Below are positions 36,034-43,934 of a DNA stretch of 64,000 nucleotides, piece by piece. Each line of letters opens with the position of its first letter. Position 1 is the stretch's first letter. Made by a program: the position numbers and the translations under genes. The DNA is from Kineosporia rhizophila. Its GTDB lineage: Bacteria > Actinomycetota > Actinomycetes > Actinomycetales > Kineosporiaceae. The notes beneath the pieces were generated by a model, which was not told where the DNA came from, made no database searches, and saw only the letters and a program-made list of their open reading frames with translations. Location: contig NZ_JAJSOH010000005.1 in assembly GCF_021277265.1 (NCBI RefSeq), positions 124,001 through 188,000 on the forward strand, in the 5' to 3' direction.

Positions 36034-36560
36034 GCAGCCTCCTGGTTGCGGTTGATGGCGCGGATCTTTCGGGATTCGGCAGGGTGGGTTTGCTCGGCGA
36101 TACGGGCGAGAGTGCGGCCGAGCTCGGCGACGACGGCGTTGAGCGCGTCGTGAAGCTCACCGAGAGGACCAGTAGCCAGGTGAGCCAGTAACCGAGCCTG
36201 GTCGTAGGTTTCGCGGCGCAGGCGGGTTTCCAGCACCGCGATTCGGTGAGGTCGGCATCCCTCGGGCATCGTGGCCATGGCGCTCAGGCAGTTGTGGACG
36301 ACGATTCCCCAAGGCTCGGCGGCCAGGGGTCGGGTGCCGTGCTGACGTTCCAGGGTCGCGATCACCAGAGCGGGTTCCGGGACCTGGCCGTGAGCGACCA
36401 GGGTGTGAATGGCGGTCAGCACTGCGCCGTGCTGCGGGCTGTAGAAGTCGGCGGGCTCCAGGTCGTCGAGTGCGGTTCCGGCTCGGCGCGGGTGGGCCAG
36501 GGCGACGCCGAGCACCACGAGTTCGCTCGGGCTCATGCCGGGGCGGATGCGGCGGCTCAT
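36030..36560 (-). CDS. DnaB N-terminal-domain-like protein
   Basis: Protein of 176 aa. SPSELVVLGVALAHPRR, LEPADFYSPQHGAVLTAIHTL and PALVIATLERQHG follow the DnaB-helicase N-domain pattern (LG-LL-P, DFY--H--I), but no RecA-like ATPase follows. It could recruit the host DnaB or primase to the element. It starts at ATG 36560 in a 4-nt overlap with the zinc protein gene and ends overlapping the DUF3631 gene, suggesting they work together in replication. Confidence 0.72.
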   Translation of the reverse strand: MSRRIRPGMSPSELVVLGVALAHPRRAGTALDDLEPADFYSPQHGAVLTAIHTLVAHGQVPEPALVIATLERQHGTRPLAAEPWGIVVHNCLSAMATMPEGCRPHRIAVLETRLRRETYDQARLLAHLATGPLGELHDALNAVVAELGRTLARIAEQTHPAESRKIRAINRNQEAA

Positions 36561-36820
36561 CGGCGCGGCCTCGGGTCGCCGGGCAGGGATCGCCGGTGCT
36601 CCCGGGCCAGGTACTCGTACACGCGCCGGCCGAGCCGCACTCGGCGTCCGGTTCCGGCGCAATGGCGGCAGAGTCGGTGGCCGGCCCCGAACGGGTTGCG
36701 GTGCTTGCCCGAGCCGTGGCAGCGGCGGCAACTGGCGAACGGGAACGCCGAGCAGGCCAACAGGTAGTACGTTCCGTAACCGAGGGCGGCGAGGATGGCT
36801 AGCGCGATGGGGCTGTGCAC
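36557..36820 (-). CDS. Small membrane protein with two CxxCxGxG zinc motifs
   Basis: Protein of 87 aa. One N-terminal hydrophobic helix (about 5-25) precedes CRRCHGSG (31-38) and CRHCAGTG (51-58), the paired half-motifs of a DnaJ-type zinc finger. The GTG at 36820 is chosen because GGAGG lies six nucleotides upstream. Similar small genes are common in Streptomyces AICEs, without known function. First gene after the CTAG-rich region. Confidence 0.7.
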   Translation of the reverse strand: MHSPIALAILAALGYGTYYLLACSAFPFASCRRCHGSGKHRNPFGAGHRLCRHCAGTGRRVRLGRRVYEYLAREHRRSLPGDPRPRR

Positions 36821-36866
36821 TTTCGGCCTCCACAAGCTGGTTTTGGGCGTGACGGGGTAGGCGCCG

Positions 36867-36948
36867 CTAGGAACTAGGGCGCAGATCAGGTGTGGGATGA
36901 GGTGCTAGCGGTGCCGCTAGGTCTAGCGGGCGGTAGTGCTAGACCTAG
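36867..36948. promoter_or_regulatory. CTAG-rich repeat cluster, candidate clt transfer locus
   Basis: Seven CTAG tetranucleotides occur in 82 bp (starting at 36867, 36874, 36905, 36917, 36923, 36939 and 36945), several as CTAGCGG or CCGCTAGG. CTAG is rare in such DNA. The cluster is just beyond the 3' end of traB, where TraB-binding clt loci are found in Streptomyces plasmids. An operator for the downstream genes is the alternative. Confidence 0.45.
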
Positions 36949-36981
36949 CGGCCTTCCGCAGCCCGTTTCAGGGCCGGGTTA

Positions 36982-39264
36982 CTACTTGCTGGCGTCACGC
37001 TTGGTGATCGCCCTAAGGATGTCGGGGCGCTTCAGACCGCGACGGTTCGCCCCCTCTCCGGTCTCGGTATCGGTGCCCCAGACCTGGCGGGTGACGACGC
37101 CGTAGGGCTTGAGCGCTGCGGTGAGCTGTTCCTTGGTGAGTTGGGGGTAAACGTCGGGCCGCAGTTCGACCAGGCGCTCGGCCACAACCTCGGACCAGGC
37201 GTTCGGGGCGGACTCGGGCAGTACGGCGGCGATGTCGTCAAGCAAGGTGTCTCGGCGGATTGCCTCCGTGTTGAGGTTCTGGCCCAGGGCGTAGCCGGTG
37301 AGAGTGCCGGCCTTTTCTCGCATGGCCCGGGCTCTGGTGATGATCTGCTCGGCGGCCGGGCCGTCGATGTAGTGGGTACGGGTAATGGTCGGGTCGTCGC
37401 CCTCACCGGCCAGGTAACCGATGCCCCGGTCCCGGCGAGAGAACATCGTCGCGGCGATACCGGCGGCGTGCATGGAATCACCGAGCACCATGTCGTTTTC
37501 GCGCCATCCCATGACCTTGAGACAGAACCGCAGCACGGCGTTCGCCGAGATACCGGTCGGGATGCTCTTGGCATCGGGCCGCTGCGTGGCCAGGATCAGG
37601 GTGATGCCGGCCGCTGGTCCCCGCTTCACCAGGTCGGTGCAGATTTCCTCGAACTCCGCCCCGTACTGGGCGTGTTCAAACCAGACCTGGCACTCATCTA
37701 CACCGCAGACGATCGGTTCCAGCCCGAGCGACTTCCGGTCGGCCAGGTCGGGCGTCACCTTGTTCTCGGGGCAGATGTCCCGGGGAAGGTCCCGGATCAC
37801 TTTGGTCCGGCGCCGCAGCTCGGTTCGCAGCTCGCGCATGGCGGCCAAGCCGTAGGCGATGTCTTCGTCCTCATCTCCCGCCCGGTAGCGGTGGGCCACC
37901 GGCTCGGTGGTGGACAGGTCGCCCGTGCCCTTGAGATCGAACGCCAGCACCTTTGCCCGGGGGTCCAGGCACGCAGCCAGCAGGACCAGGCGCAGCGTGA
38001 ACGTCTTACCCATCCGAGGAATCGAACCGATGATCATTGAGGCGAACATCAGGGTCAGGCTCACGACCTGGCCGCGCGGGTCGGTCCCGATGACCACGGG
38101 CTTGAACAGGTCCACGCGCCCGGACTTGAGCAGCGGCCAGGCAGCCTGCCGAGACTTGGACATGTCCCGGTCGGCGACGAACAGCACCAGCCGTCCGGGG
38201 TGGATGTCGGCGTTGACCTCGGGCCAGACGCACCCGAGCGGACGGGCCAAGGCAGCGGCCAACTCTTCCCGCTTGGCCACGACCTCGGACGCCAGGACAC
38301 CGGGCGGGAGCGTTATGTCGGCCCGCCATCCGGTGCCGTTCTCCCGCACGATCGGCGCAGCGAACCAACCCCGCCCGGTGTCCCCTTCCCGGAGCGCCTT
38401 GTCGATCCCGACGATCCGCAGGCGGCCCAGGGCCTCGACCACCTGATCCGAGGTCAACGGCGTCACCGTGGTCCGGACAACGGCGGTGTCCAGCAGCGGC
38501 CGGTCAGCCGGTGCGCCGTAGATCCCGAGAGCCAGCACGGCCAGGGCCAGGGTGGTCCAGACGATCCAGGCCGGGAGGATGAGGGCCGCGATCAGGACGG
38601 CCAGGCAGAGGCCGGCCACCATCGCCGAGACCATCGAGCGCCAACGAACGCGCCGGTCGCGTTGGGCGGACAGGCGTTCGTAGGTGCGTGCTTCGTCTGG
38701 TCGAGAGACGGCGGCCCGGACGATGGACTGACGGACGGGTTCGCCCTCCATGTCGAACCACCAACGCGAGTAGACGCCGACCAGGCGGGCCGCCCCGCGC
38801 GGTGCCCGCACCGCAATCCGCGCGCCGTACTTCGGTACCCGGACACCGTGATAGGCGACCGTGTGACCGGCCAGACCAGCAGCCCAAGCCGCGTTCGATC
38901 CGAACTCAGCCCGCGACCGAACCCAAGAGGGGACGATCGGGCGACGCTCCGCGTCCCTCATTCCAGCCAGCGACCACCCGGGACGTTTCTGCGCCTCGGG
39001 ACTGTCCACCAACTCAGTGCCAGGACCAGTTCCGGCCGGGACGATCGTCCCCTCGATTGCCTCATCGGTGTCCGGGTCGATGTCCGCCTCGGTGTCCGGG
39101 CTGTTGTCCGGTCGCGTGTCCGCCTGGTTGTCCGGTCGGGTGTCCGGTGCGGCGTTGCGCGCTCGGGCGGCGGCCAGGTCCACGACCTCGGCCTCCTGGC
39201 CTCGGTCGTTGTGATTGTCACGGTCGTTGTTGGGAGGTGTGCCGTACTCGGGGGTGGCGCTCAT
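36982..39264 (-). CDS. tra: TraB/TraSA-type FtsK/SpoIIIE DNA translocase
   Basis: Conjugation motor of 760 aa that pumps double-stranded DNA between mycelial cells. The N-terminal ~115 residues are acidic with Asp/Pro/Thr repeats. Two transmembrane helices follow (about 211-250), then the RecA-like motor with Walker A GSIPRMGKTF (413-422), Walker B region VCGVDECQVWFEH (about 515-530) and the TQRPDAKSIPTGI signature. The C-terminal winged helix (about 680-760) should recognise the clt sequence. The ATG at 39264 has GGGGA upstream. It is the hallmark gene of the element's transfer function. Confidence 0.93.
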   Translation of the reverse strand: MSATPEYGTPPNNDRDNHNDRGQEAEVVDLAAARARNAAPDTRPDNQADTRPDNSPDTEADIDPDTDEAIEGTIVPAGTGPGTELVDSPEAQKRPGWSLAGMRDAERRPIVPSWVRSRAEFGSNAAWAAGLAGHTVAYHGVRVPKYGARIAVRAPRGAARLVGVYSRWWFDMEGEPVRQSIVRAAVSRPDEARTYERLSAQRDRRVRWRSMVSAMVAGLCLAVLIAALILPAWIVWTTLALAVLALGIYGAPADRPLLDTAVVRTTVTPLTSDQVVEALGRLRIVGIDKALREGDTGRGWFAAPIVRENGTGWRADITLPPGVLASEVVAKREELAAALARPLGCVWPEVNADIHPGRLVLFVADRDMSKSRQAAWPLLKSGRVDLFKPVVIGTDPRGQVVSLTLMFASMIIGSIPRMGKTFTLRLVLLAACLDPRAKVLAFDLKGTGDLSTTEPVAHRYRAGDEDEDIAYGLAAMRELRTELRRRTKVIRDLPRDICPENKVTPDLADRKSLGLEPIVCGVDECQVWFEHAQYGAEFEEICTDLVKRGPAAGITLILATQRPDAKSIPTGISANAVLRFCLKVMGWRENDMVLGDSMHAAGIAATMFSRRDRGIGYLAGEGDDPTITRTHYIDGPAAEQIITRARAMREKAGTLTGYALGQNLNTEAIRRDTLLDDIAAVLPESAPNAWSEVVAERLVELRPDVYPQLTKEQLTAALKPYGVVTRQVWGTDTETGEGANRRGLKRPDILRAITKRDASK

Positions 39265-39352
39265 CCGTGGATTCCCCTTCCGAGGGTGTTCAGCGGTTCC
39301 CGGGGTGGCGGTCCGCCCGATTCAGGGCAGGGCGGGCCGCAGTGCGTTTGGC

Positions 39353-40252
39353 TCAGGCGGCCAGGTCGGTCTGTTCCTCTGCAGCGGGAGCGGTGAAGTA
39401 GCGGCGCGCGGTCCGCTCGGTGACGCCGACGCGCTGGGCGATCCGGGCGACAGTCCAGTCCGGGTGCCGCTCCCGCAGTGCGATCGCCTTCTCGGCGTTG
39501 GTTCGCGCACCGGTGCGGGGTCGGTTCCGCTTAGCCGGCCGATTGGGGACGCTCGCCTCGGCAACGCTGGTCGGCTCACCTTGGGCGGTCTCGACCAGAG
39601 CGATACGCGGTGCAGGGGCCGGCAGTGCCTCGGCCGATGCCATCGCCTCGGCGGTCCCGGCGATCACCTCGGCGGACCAGTCGGGATGGCGCTCCCGTAG
39701 CGCGTTGACCACCACGGCCCGCTCAGTCCTGGCCTCGGCGTCGTCCTGGTAGTGCTCTCCGTCCTCGACCTGGTCCGCGGCCTGGTCGGCAAAGGCAGTC
39801 ACAGGAACCTCGGCGACCAGGTGTGCCAGGGCCGCGCCCATCCCGAGCACGGCAACAGGCAGGCAGGCGACCAGGGCAGTGATCGGCCAAGGCGCCCGTT
39901 CGATCCCTGCGGCAGCCATCAGGTGGTAAGCCACCTGACCAGCGGCGCCGAGGACCAGGGAACCGATGGACGAGACGCACGCGAACCGACGCGCCCGCTC
40001 GGTCACGTCGAGCGCGAGCCAGACGTACATGGCATACGCGGCGTAGGTCTCAACGCCGATGGGGAGCGTGATCGCCGTATCGATCGTGGCCTCATCCCAG
40101 ATGCCCGGCAGCGGGGACACCGGACCGAACCCGGTCAGCCGTCCCAGCTCGACCCACCCGGACCAGATCGCCACGAACGCCGGAAGCGCCAGCAACAGAA
40201 CCGGCCAGGCCCGGCGCGACTTGTCCTCCTGAACCTCAGTGGTGATGCTCAT
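39353..40252 (-). CDS. DUF2637 membrane protein (SpdB2-like) with C-terminal HTH
   Basis: Protein of 299 aa. Four transmembrane segments (about 14-34, 56-78, 88-107, 118-145) form the DUF2637 domain, found in AICE spread proteins. The C-terminal half is soluble and contains a duplicated block, ALRERHPDWS (about 190) and ALRERHPDWT (about 262), the second continuing into a helix-turn-helix (VARIAQRVGVTERTARRYF). The latter resembles the DNA-binding end of replication or spread proteins. ATG at 40252 overlaps the preceding stop. Probable role: intramycelial plasmid spread. Confidence 0.8.
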   Translation of the reverse strand: MSITTEVQEDKSRRAWPVLLLALPAFVAIWSGWVELGRLTGFGPVSPLPGIWDEATIDTAITLPIGVETYAAYAMYVWLALDVTERARRFACVSSIGSLVLGAAGQVAYHLMAAAGIERAPWPITALVACLPVAVLGMGAALAHLVAEVPVTAFADQAADQVEDGEHYQDDAEARTERAVVVNALRERHPDWSAEVIAGTAEAMASAEALPAPAPRIALVETAQGEPTSVAEASVPNRPAKRNRPRTGARTNAEKAIALRERHPDWTVARIAQRVGVTERTARRYFTAPAAEEQTDLAA

Positions 40253-40635
40253 GCTCGGGGCTCCGTTCCCTGGTCCGGCGTGATGGTCTTGAGGTGCGCC
40301 GACACCCGGCGCATGTCGCTCAGTCCGTTGTCCAGTGCCTCGATCCGGGCGGCAGCCCGCAGGATCGCTCCGGACAGGGCCTCGACTGCGGCGGCCGTGT
40401 CGCCGTCCTCGTCGTGGCCGAGGCGTCCCGCCTTCTCCTGTGCGTATAGCCATCGCTGAATCTGCGAAAGCGACTGCGTCATGCCGTCAACCGCCGTCGA
40501 GAGGTGGCCGATCACGGCGTCCACCTCGTACGCCTCGCGGTATCCGTTGGCCTCACGCGTCGAGTGATTCAGGCTCCAGATCGCCTCGGCGGCCTGATAG
40601 GCGTACTCATCCGGACGCTTCTTGCGGGTGCCCAT
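40249..40635 (-). CDS. Element protein of unknown function, helical
   Basis: Protein of 128 aa with no membrane segment. It is predicted to be mostly helical (YQAAEAIWSLNHSTREANGY ... VDAVIGHLSTAVDGMTQSLSQIQRWLYAQ). I do not recognise the family by motif, but proteins of this size and position occur in Streptomyces AICEs. Start and stop are coupled to both neighbours (TGATG upstream, ATGA downstream), so it belongs to the transfer/spread operon. Confidence 0.7.
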   Translation of the reverse strand: MGTRKKRPDEYAYQAAEAIWSLNHSTREANGYREAYEVDAVIGHLSTAVDGMTQSLSQIQRWLYAQEKAGRLGHDEDGDTAAAVEALSGAILRAAARIEALDNGLSDMRRVSAHLKTITPDQGTEPRA

Positions 40636-40910
40636 CAGCAGCTCACCCCCGTGTTCTTGGCCAGAAGCAGCCCATCCGGCCGGCCGGTGTCGATGCCCTG
40701 ATGAACCGCCCCGTTGAAGCACCGCGACTCGACCACCCGGTAGACCGGCCGATCCGTCCGCTCCGGCTGGTCGCCGGTCACGGCCCGCAGCGTGAGCGTG
40801 GTCGGGATGGCCGTGATCACCGCCGCGAGAAGACCAGCGCCAATCCGGCGTAGGACCGGTGAGGCGTGTCGGGGCGTTGAACTGCGGATATGCGCACTGA
40901 CTGAACTCAC
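40635..40910 (-). CDS. Small membrane protein, Spd-like
   Basis: Protein of 91 aa starting at GTG in a GTGA overlap with the upstream gene. One transmembrane helix (about 24-45, IGAGLLAAVITAIPTTLTL) and a short outer domain with two Cys (ESRCFNGAVHQG, KNTGVSC) that could form a disulfide. The family is not recognised. Position and size fit the spread (spd) genes that accompany traB. Confidence 0.65.
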   Translation of the reverse strand: MSSVSAHIRSSTPRHASPVLRRIGAGLLAAVITAIPTTLTLRAVTGDQPERTDRPVYRVVESRCFNGAVHQGIDTGRPDGLLLAKNTGVSC

Positions 40911-41161
40911 GCCGCACCGCCAAGTGGTCCACCGTTGAGCCACTCCCCCGGCTCACCCGCCATCAGGTGCCGCAGCTCGGTTGCACCAGTTACGGCCTGG
41001 TCCAGACGACGGCGACCCAGCTCCGAGTCGGCGTCATCGGTCATGGCCAACGCGATTTCGGCATCGACCACGGCGATTTCCGCTGCGATCAGAGGCCACT
41101 CGGCCTCGATCTGGCGCAGCTCGGCCCGGCTCGGCCCGTTCAGTGATCGCCAGGAATGCAT
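40907..41161 (-). CDS. DUF6284-like small protein
   Basis: Protein of 84 aa, all helical and acidic: LRQIEAEWPLIAAEIAVVDAEIALAM, then LDQAVTGATELRHL. It is typical of the first small gene transcribed from the KorSA-controlled promoter in AICEs, and the DUF6284 assignment is from this pattern. AAGGGGAACG precedes the ATG. First gene of the leftward operon that ends at int. Confidence 0.65.
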   Translation of the reverse strand: MHSWRSLNGPSRAELRQIEAEWPLIAAEIAVVDAEIALAMTDDADSELGRRRLDQAVTGATELRHLMAGEPGEWLNGGPLGGAA

Positions 41162-41183
41162 CACGTTCCCCTTCCGTTGCAAC

Positions 41184-41258
41184 TGGCTTAAGCCACTAAC
41201 TGGCTTGAGCCAGTTATAGCGACACGTGCGCCCGCACGTCAACAAGTGGCTTGAGCCA
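41184..41258. promoter_or_regulatory. Three TGGCTTRAGCCA operators of the KorSA-like repressor
   Basis: Near-identical 12-bp palindromes lie at 41184-41195, 41201-41212 and 41247-41258 in the divergent region between the transfer operon and the GntR gene. A further inverted repeat (ACGTGCG/CGCACGT, 41224-41239) lies between the second and third. This is the arrangement expected for autoregulation plus repression of transfer. Confidence 0.75.
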
Positions 41259-41307
41259 GATCGCCTAGACTCCCGATCACGGGACCGAACGGAGAGGTCA
41301 GAGACCC

Positions 41308-42081
41308 ATGAGCACGCAGCGCGAACAGCCCCCGAGTCGTCGCATCGCCGAGACTCTGCGCCGGGCCATCGCGGATGGCACCTACGAAGAGGGCGCCAAG
41401 CTGCCCTCCGAACGTGTGCTGGCCTCCACCTACGGCGCGGCCCGCAACACCGCCCGCGAGGCGATCAACATCCTGGCCACCGAGGGCCTGGTCGACGTTC
41501 GGCACGGCTCGGGCGCCTACGTGCGCAAGCAGGTCCGGATGATCCGGCTCGGCGCAGAGCGGTACAGCGAACGGACGCGTCGGGAGACGGGGCTCTCACC
41601 GTTCCGGGCCGAGGCACTCAAGCAGGGCAAGACCGTCCGGGTGGACGTGCCCGACATCAGCCGCACCGTTCCGCCGGCCATCGTGGCCGAGCGCCTGGCC
41701 GTCGATCCGCACACCGAGTCCGTGGTGCAGCGGGTCAACCACTACTACGCCGATGACGTGCCCGTTCAGATCGGGATCACCTACATCCCCTGGTCGATCG
41801 CCGAAGGCTCAGTCCTGGCCACCGACGCCAAGACCGGTACCGGAAGCATCTACGCCCGCTTCGCCGAGCTCGGCCACCAGATCACCCGCGTCCGCGAGGA
41901 AATCTCTGCCCGGATGCCCAGACCCGACGAAGCCGCGATCCTGCGCACTCCCCCCGGCGTTCCCGTCCTGGATGTCGTTCACACCGGCATCGACCAGGAC
42001 GGAAAGCCTTTCGAGGTAACTAACTTCATCATGCGATCCGACCTGACCGGGCTCGACTACTCGATGGCTGTAGAGGACTGA
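41308..42081 (+). CDS. GntR/UTRA transcription regulator, KorSA-like
   Basis: Repressor of 257 aa. The N-terminal winged helix (about 8-75: RRIAETLRRAIADGTYEEGAKLPSERVLASTYG ... LVDVRHGSGAYV) is followed by a UTRA effector domain (about 95-250; QRVNHYYADDVPVQIGITYIPWSI). In pSAM2, KorSA is of this class and represses replication and transfer genes. Three matching palindromes lie just upstream. GAGAGGT precedes the ATG. Divergent from the operon it probably represses. Confidence 0.9.
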   Translation: MSTQREQPPSRRIAETLRRAIADGTYEEGAKLPSERVLASTYGAARNTAREAINILATEGLVDVRHGSGAYVRKQVRMIRLGAERYSERTRRETGLSPFRAEALKQGKTVRVDVPDISRTVPPAIVAERLAVDPHTESVVQRVNHYYADDVPVQIGITYIPWSIAEGSVLATDAKTGTGSIYARFAELGHQITRVREEISARMPRPDEAAILRTPPGVPVLDVVHTGIDQDGKPFEVTNFIMRSDLTGLDYSMAVED

Positions 42082-42090
42082 TCACGCGAC

Positions 42091-42618
42091 ATGGCAGACA
42101 CCCAGACCACCTCCCGCATCCGCCCCCGCACCGCCGACGACCTTCCCGGCCTCGGCGACCTCCTAGTCCGCGTCCACGAGCTGGACGGCTACCCCGTCGA
42201 AGGCGTCGCCGACCCGATCGCCTGGCTCAAGTCCGACAACGAACTGGCCGCGCTGACCGCCGAGAAGGACGGCCAGGTCGTCGGGCACGTCATGCTCAGC
42301 TACCCCACCGAGGCCGACGCCGCAGCCACCGAGTGGTCACGCCGCGAGGATCAGCCGATGGACGCGATCGCCGTCCTCGGCCGCCTCTTCATCTCGCCCG
42401 AGGCACGCGGCGAAGCCCTCGGCGCGCGGCTCACCGACTCGGCTACCGAGATCGCCCGCAAGCTCGGACGGCGCGCCGTCCTAGACGTCATGGCCAAGGA
42501 CAAAGCCGCGATCCGCACCTACGAAAAACTCGGATGGGAACGCATCGCCGAGGTCGAACACACCTTCGGAGACGGCCAGAGCACCCCGGCCTACGCGTAC
42601 GTCTCCCCGCTCGAATAA
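42091..42618 (+). CDS. GNAT-family N-acetyltransferase
   Basis: Acetyltransferase of 175 aa starting 9 nt after korSA. Typical GNAT features: IRPRTADDLPGLGDLLVRVHE (beta1-alpha1), VLGRLFISPEARGEALGARLTDSATEIAR with the Q/RxxGxG/A-like acetyl-CoA loop, then KAAIRTYEKLGWERI. The substrate cannot be told. Its tight coupling to the repressor suggests it belongs to the element's maintenance set, which often includes such an enzyme. Confidence 0.85.
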   Translation: MADTQTTSRIRPRTADDLPGLGDLLVRVHELDGYPVEGVADPIAWLKSDNELAALTAEKDGQVVGHVMLSYPTEADAAATEWSRREDQPMDAIAVLGRLFISPEARGEALGARLTDSATEIARKLGRRAVLDVMAKDKAAIRTYEKLGWERIAEVEHTFGDGQSTPAYAYVSPLE

Positions 42619-43039
42619 CCCACAGACTCCCCTGGTCGCCGTCCTCCAACGGGGGTAGGCCGGCGAGGCGCGCAGGGGAAACGCCGTCGTCCGGAACCAG
42701 GCGCCTACCTGGCTCCGGACGGCGGCCAGCAAGCAGGGCAGCCCGCACCGGCTCGCAACCAACCGGACTGCCCGACCAACCGCCCCCACCGTGCCGGTGA
42801 ACACGGGGTCCCGGCACCGTGGGGGCAACCATCGTGACGCGCCGACCTCCCTCCGTCGAGTCGCGTCACGGCAAAAGGCTCCGGCCGCGTCCACAGCGCT
42901 GATGGCTTACCAGCGCCGGGCGCGGCCGGAGCTTTATGTTAGTTCCTCGACTAAAGCCGCACATACGCGAAGGGCGGCGATTCAGACGATTAATGGATAG
43001 GCTGCGCCCAAACATCAGGGCAGCGACAAAGGAAGCACA
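42619..43039. other. Non-coding region with five strong stem-loops
   Basis: This 421-nt gap has no credible gene. Stem-loops: 42689-42720 (13-bp arms, one wobble), 42782-42826 (16-bp arms, one mismatch), 42833-42870 (9-bp arms), 42878-42932 (12-bp arms enclosing a 6-bp inner hairpin). It may hold a single-strand origin, small RNA or stacked terminators. It marks the change from the core to the AT-richer cargo. Confidence 0.6.
42878..42932 (+). terminator. Nested hairpin with T-rich 3' flank
   Basis: GCTCCGGCCGCG (42878-42889) pairs perfectly with 42921-42932. An inner GCGCTG/CAGCGC hairpin fills the loop, and TTTATGTT follows. It is probably a terminator for korSA-GNAT, although the size of the structure is unusual. 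Confidence 0.5.
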
Positions 43040-43849
43040 TTGGGCATTATTGGCGATATAAACGGACACTGGTCACCCGACCAGTGGGAAGCTTTTGGCA
43101 CGATGAGCACGATGGTGATTGCAGTCGTCGCCGCAATAATTGCCTATAGACAAGTAATACACGCCCGAGACCTACGGGAAGATCAAGCTCGACCCTTCGT
43201 CGCCGTAAGCATCGAACCAAGCCCGGTAATCCACCATTTTTTCAACATAAGAATACAAAACTATGGTAGCACCATTGCCAAAAACGTCCGCATCAGCTTC
43301 GATCCGCCGCTAGAGCGCTCAAAACAATTCCGCAACATTGACGATAAGTACATATTCAAGCATGGTCTTAGCACAATGCCACCGGGCATGATCGTTGAGT
43401 TTCTACTCGACTCAGCCATATCTCGACGCGAGGAGAAGTTACCGCTCCGATACAAGGTTACCGTCTCATTTGAGGGTCTTAAAGGGCGGCCCGAAGAGGA
43501 CGTTTACGACCTCGACATGGAGATGTTTTTCGGGCTTGAGCGATTCAACGAGAAGTCCGTACACCACATGTTTAAAGAAGTAGAACGGATCCGCAAGAAC
43601 TTTGATAAATGGACTCGCGGGGGGCACCTCACCGTGCATGCCAAAGATGACGACTATAGGAGATGGTCGGATGATTGGTACATAGAAAGAAGCGGACGAG
43701 TTCCGACACTAGGAAATCCGCATCCCGGGGGAGTCCCTGTGCCCACTAAGTTTGATCACTTGACTCGCAAACCATCCGCAAGGGTCCATAAGATCGAAGT
43801 CAGTACCCGACGGCGTAGCCGCCCTAGGTGGGTTCGATCAAAGGAGTAG
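43040..43849 (+). CDS. Unrecognised membrane-anchored protein, cargo
   Basis: Protein of 269 aa. An N-terminal transmembrane helix (about 20-36, TMSTMVIAVVAAIIAYRQV) is followed by a cytoplasmic domain of beta-rich character (FVAVSIEPSPVIHHFFNIRIQNYGSTIAKNVRISFDPPL), which resembles small immunoglobulin-like folds, and a basic C-terminus. The TTG start at 43040 has AAAGGAAG before it. GC is clearly lower than in the element's core and Arg/Lys codons include AGA, AAA and CGA, suggesting separate acquisition. No family assigned; it converges on the next gene. Confidence 0.65.
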   Translation: MGIIGDINGHWSPDQWEAFGTMSTMVIAVVAAIIAYRQVIHARDLREDQARPFVAVSIEPSPVIHHFFNIRIQNYGSTIAKNVRISFDPPLERSKQFRNIDDKYIFKHGLSTMPPGMIVEFLLDSAISRREEKLPLRYKVTVSFEGLKGRPEEDVYDLDMEMFFGLERFNEKSVHHMFKEVERIRKNFDKWTRGGHLTVHAKDDDYRRWSDDWYIERSGRVPTLGNPHPGGVPVPTKFDHLTRKPSARVHKIEVSTRRRSRPRWVRSKE

Positions 43850-43884
43850 CCGACCGTGCTGCATTCAAATATGGTTCAGTCCAA

Positions 43885-43910
43885 ACCCGTCGCCATCACA
43901 TGCGGCGGGT
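43885..43910. terminator. Hairpin between the two convergent cargo genes
   Basis: ACCCGTCGC (43885-43893) pairs with 43902-43910, one G-T wobble, 8-nt loop. It lies between two convergent stops. Confidence 0.4.
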
Positions 43911-43934
43911 GATTGAGTCTGAAGATATGGATCA

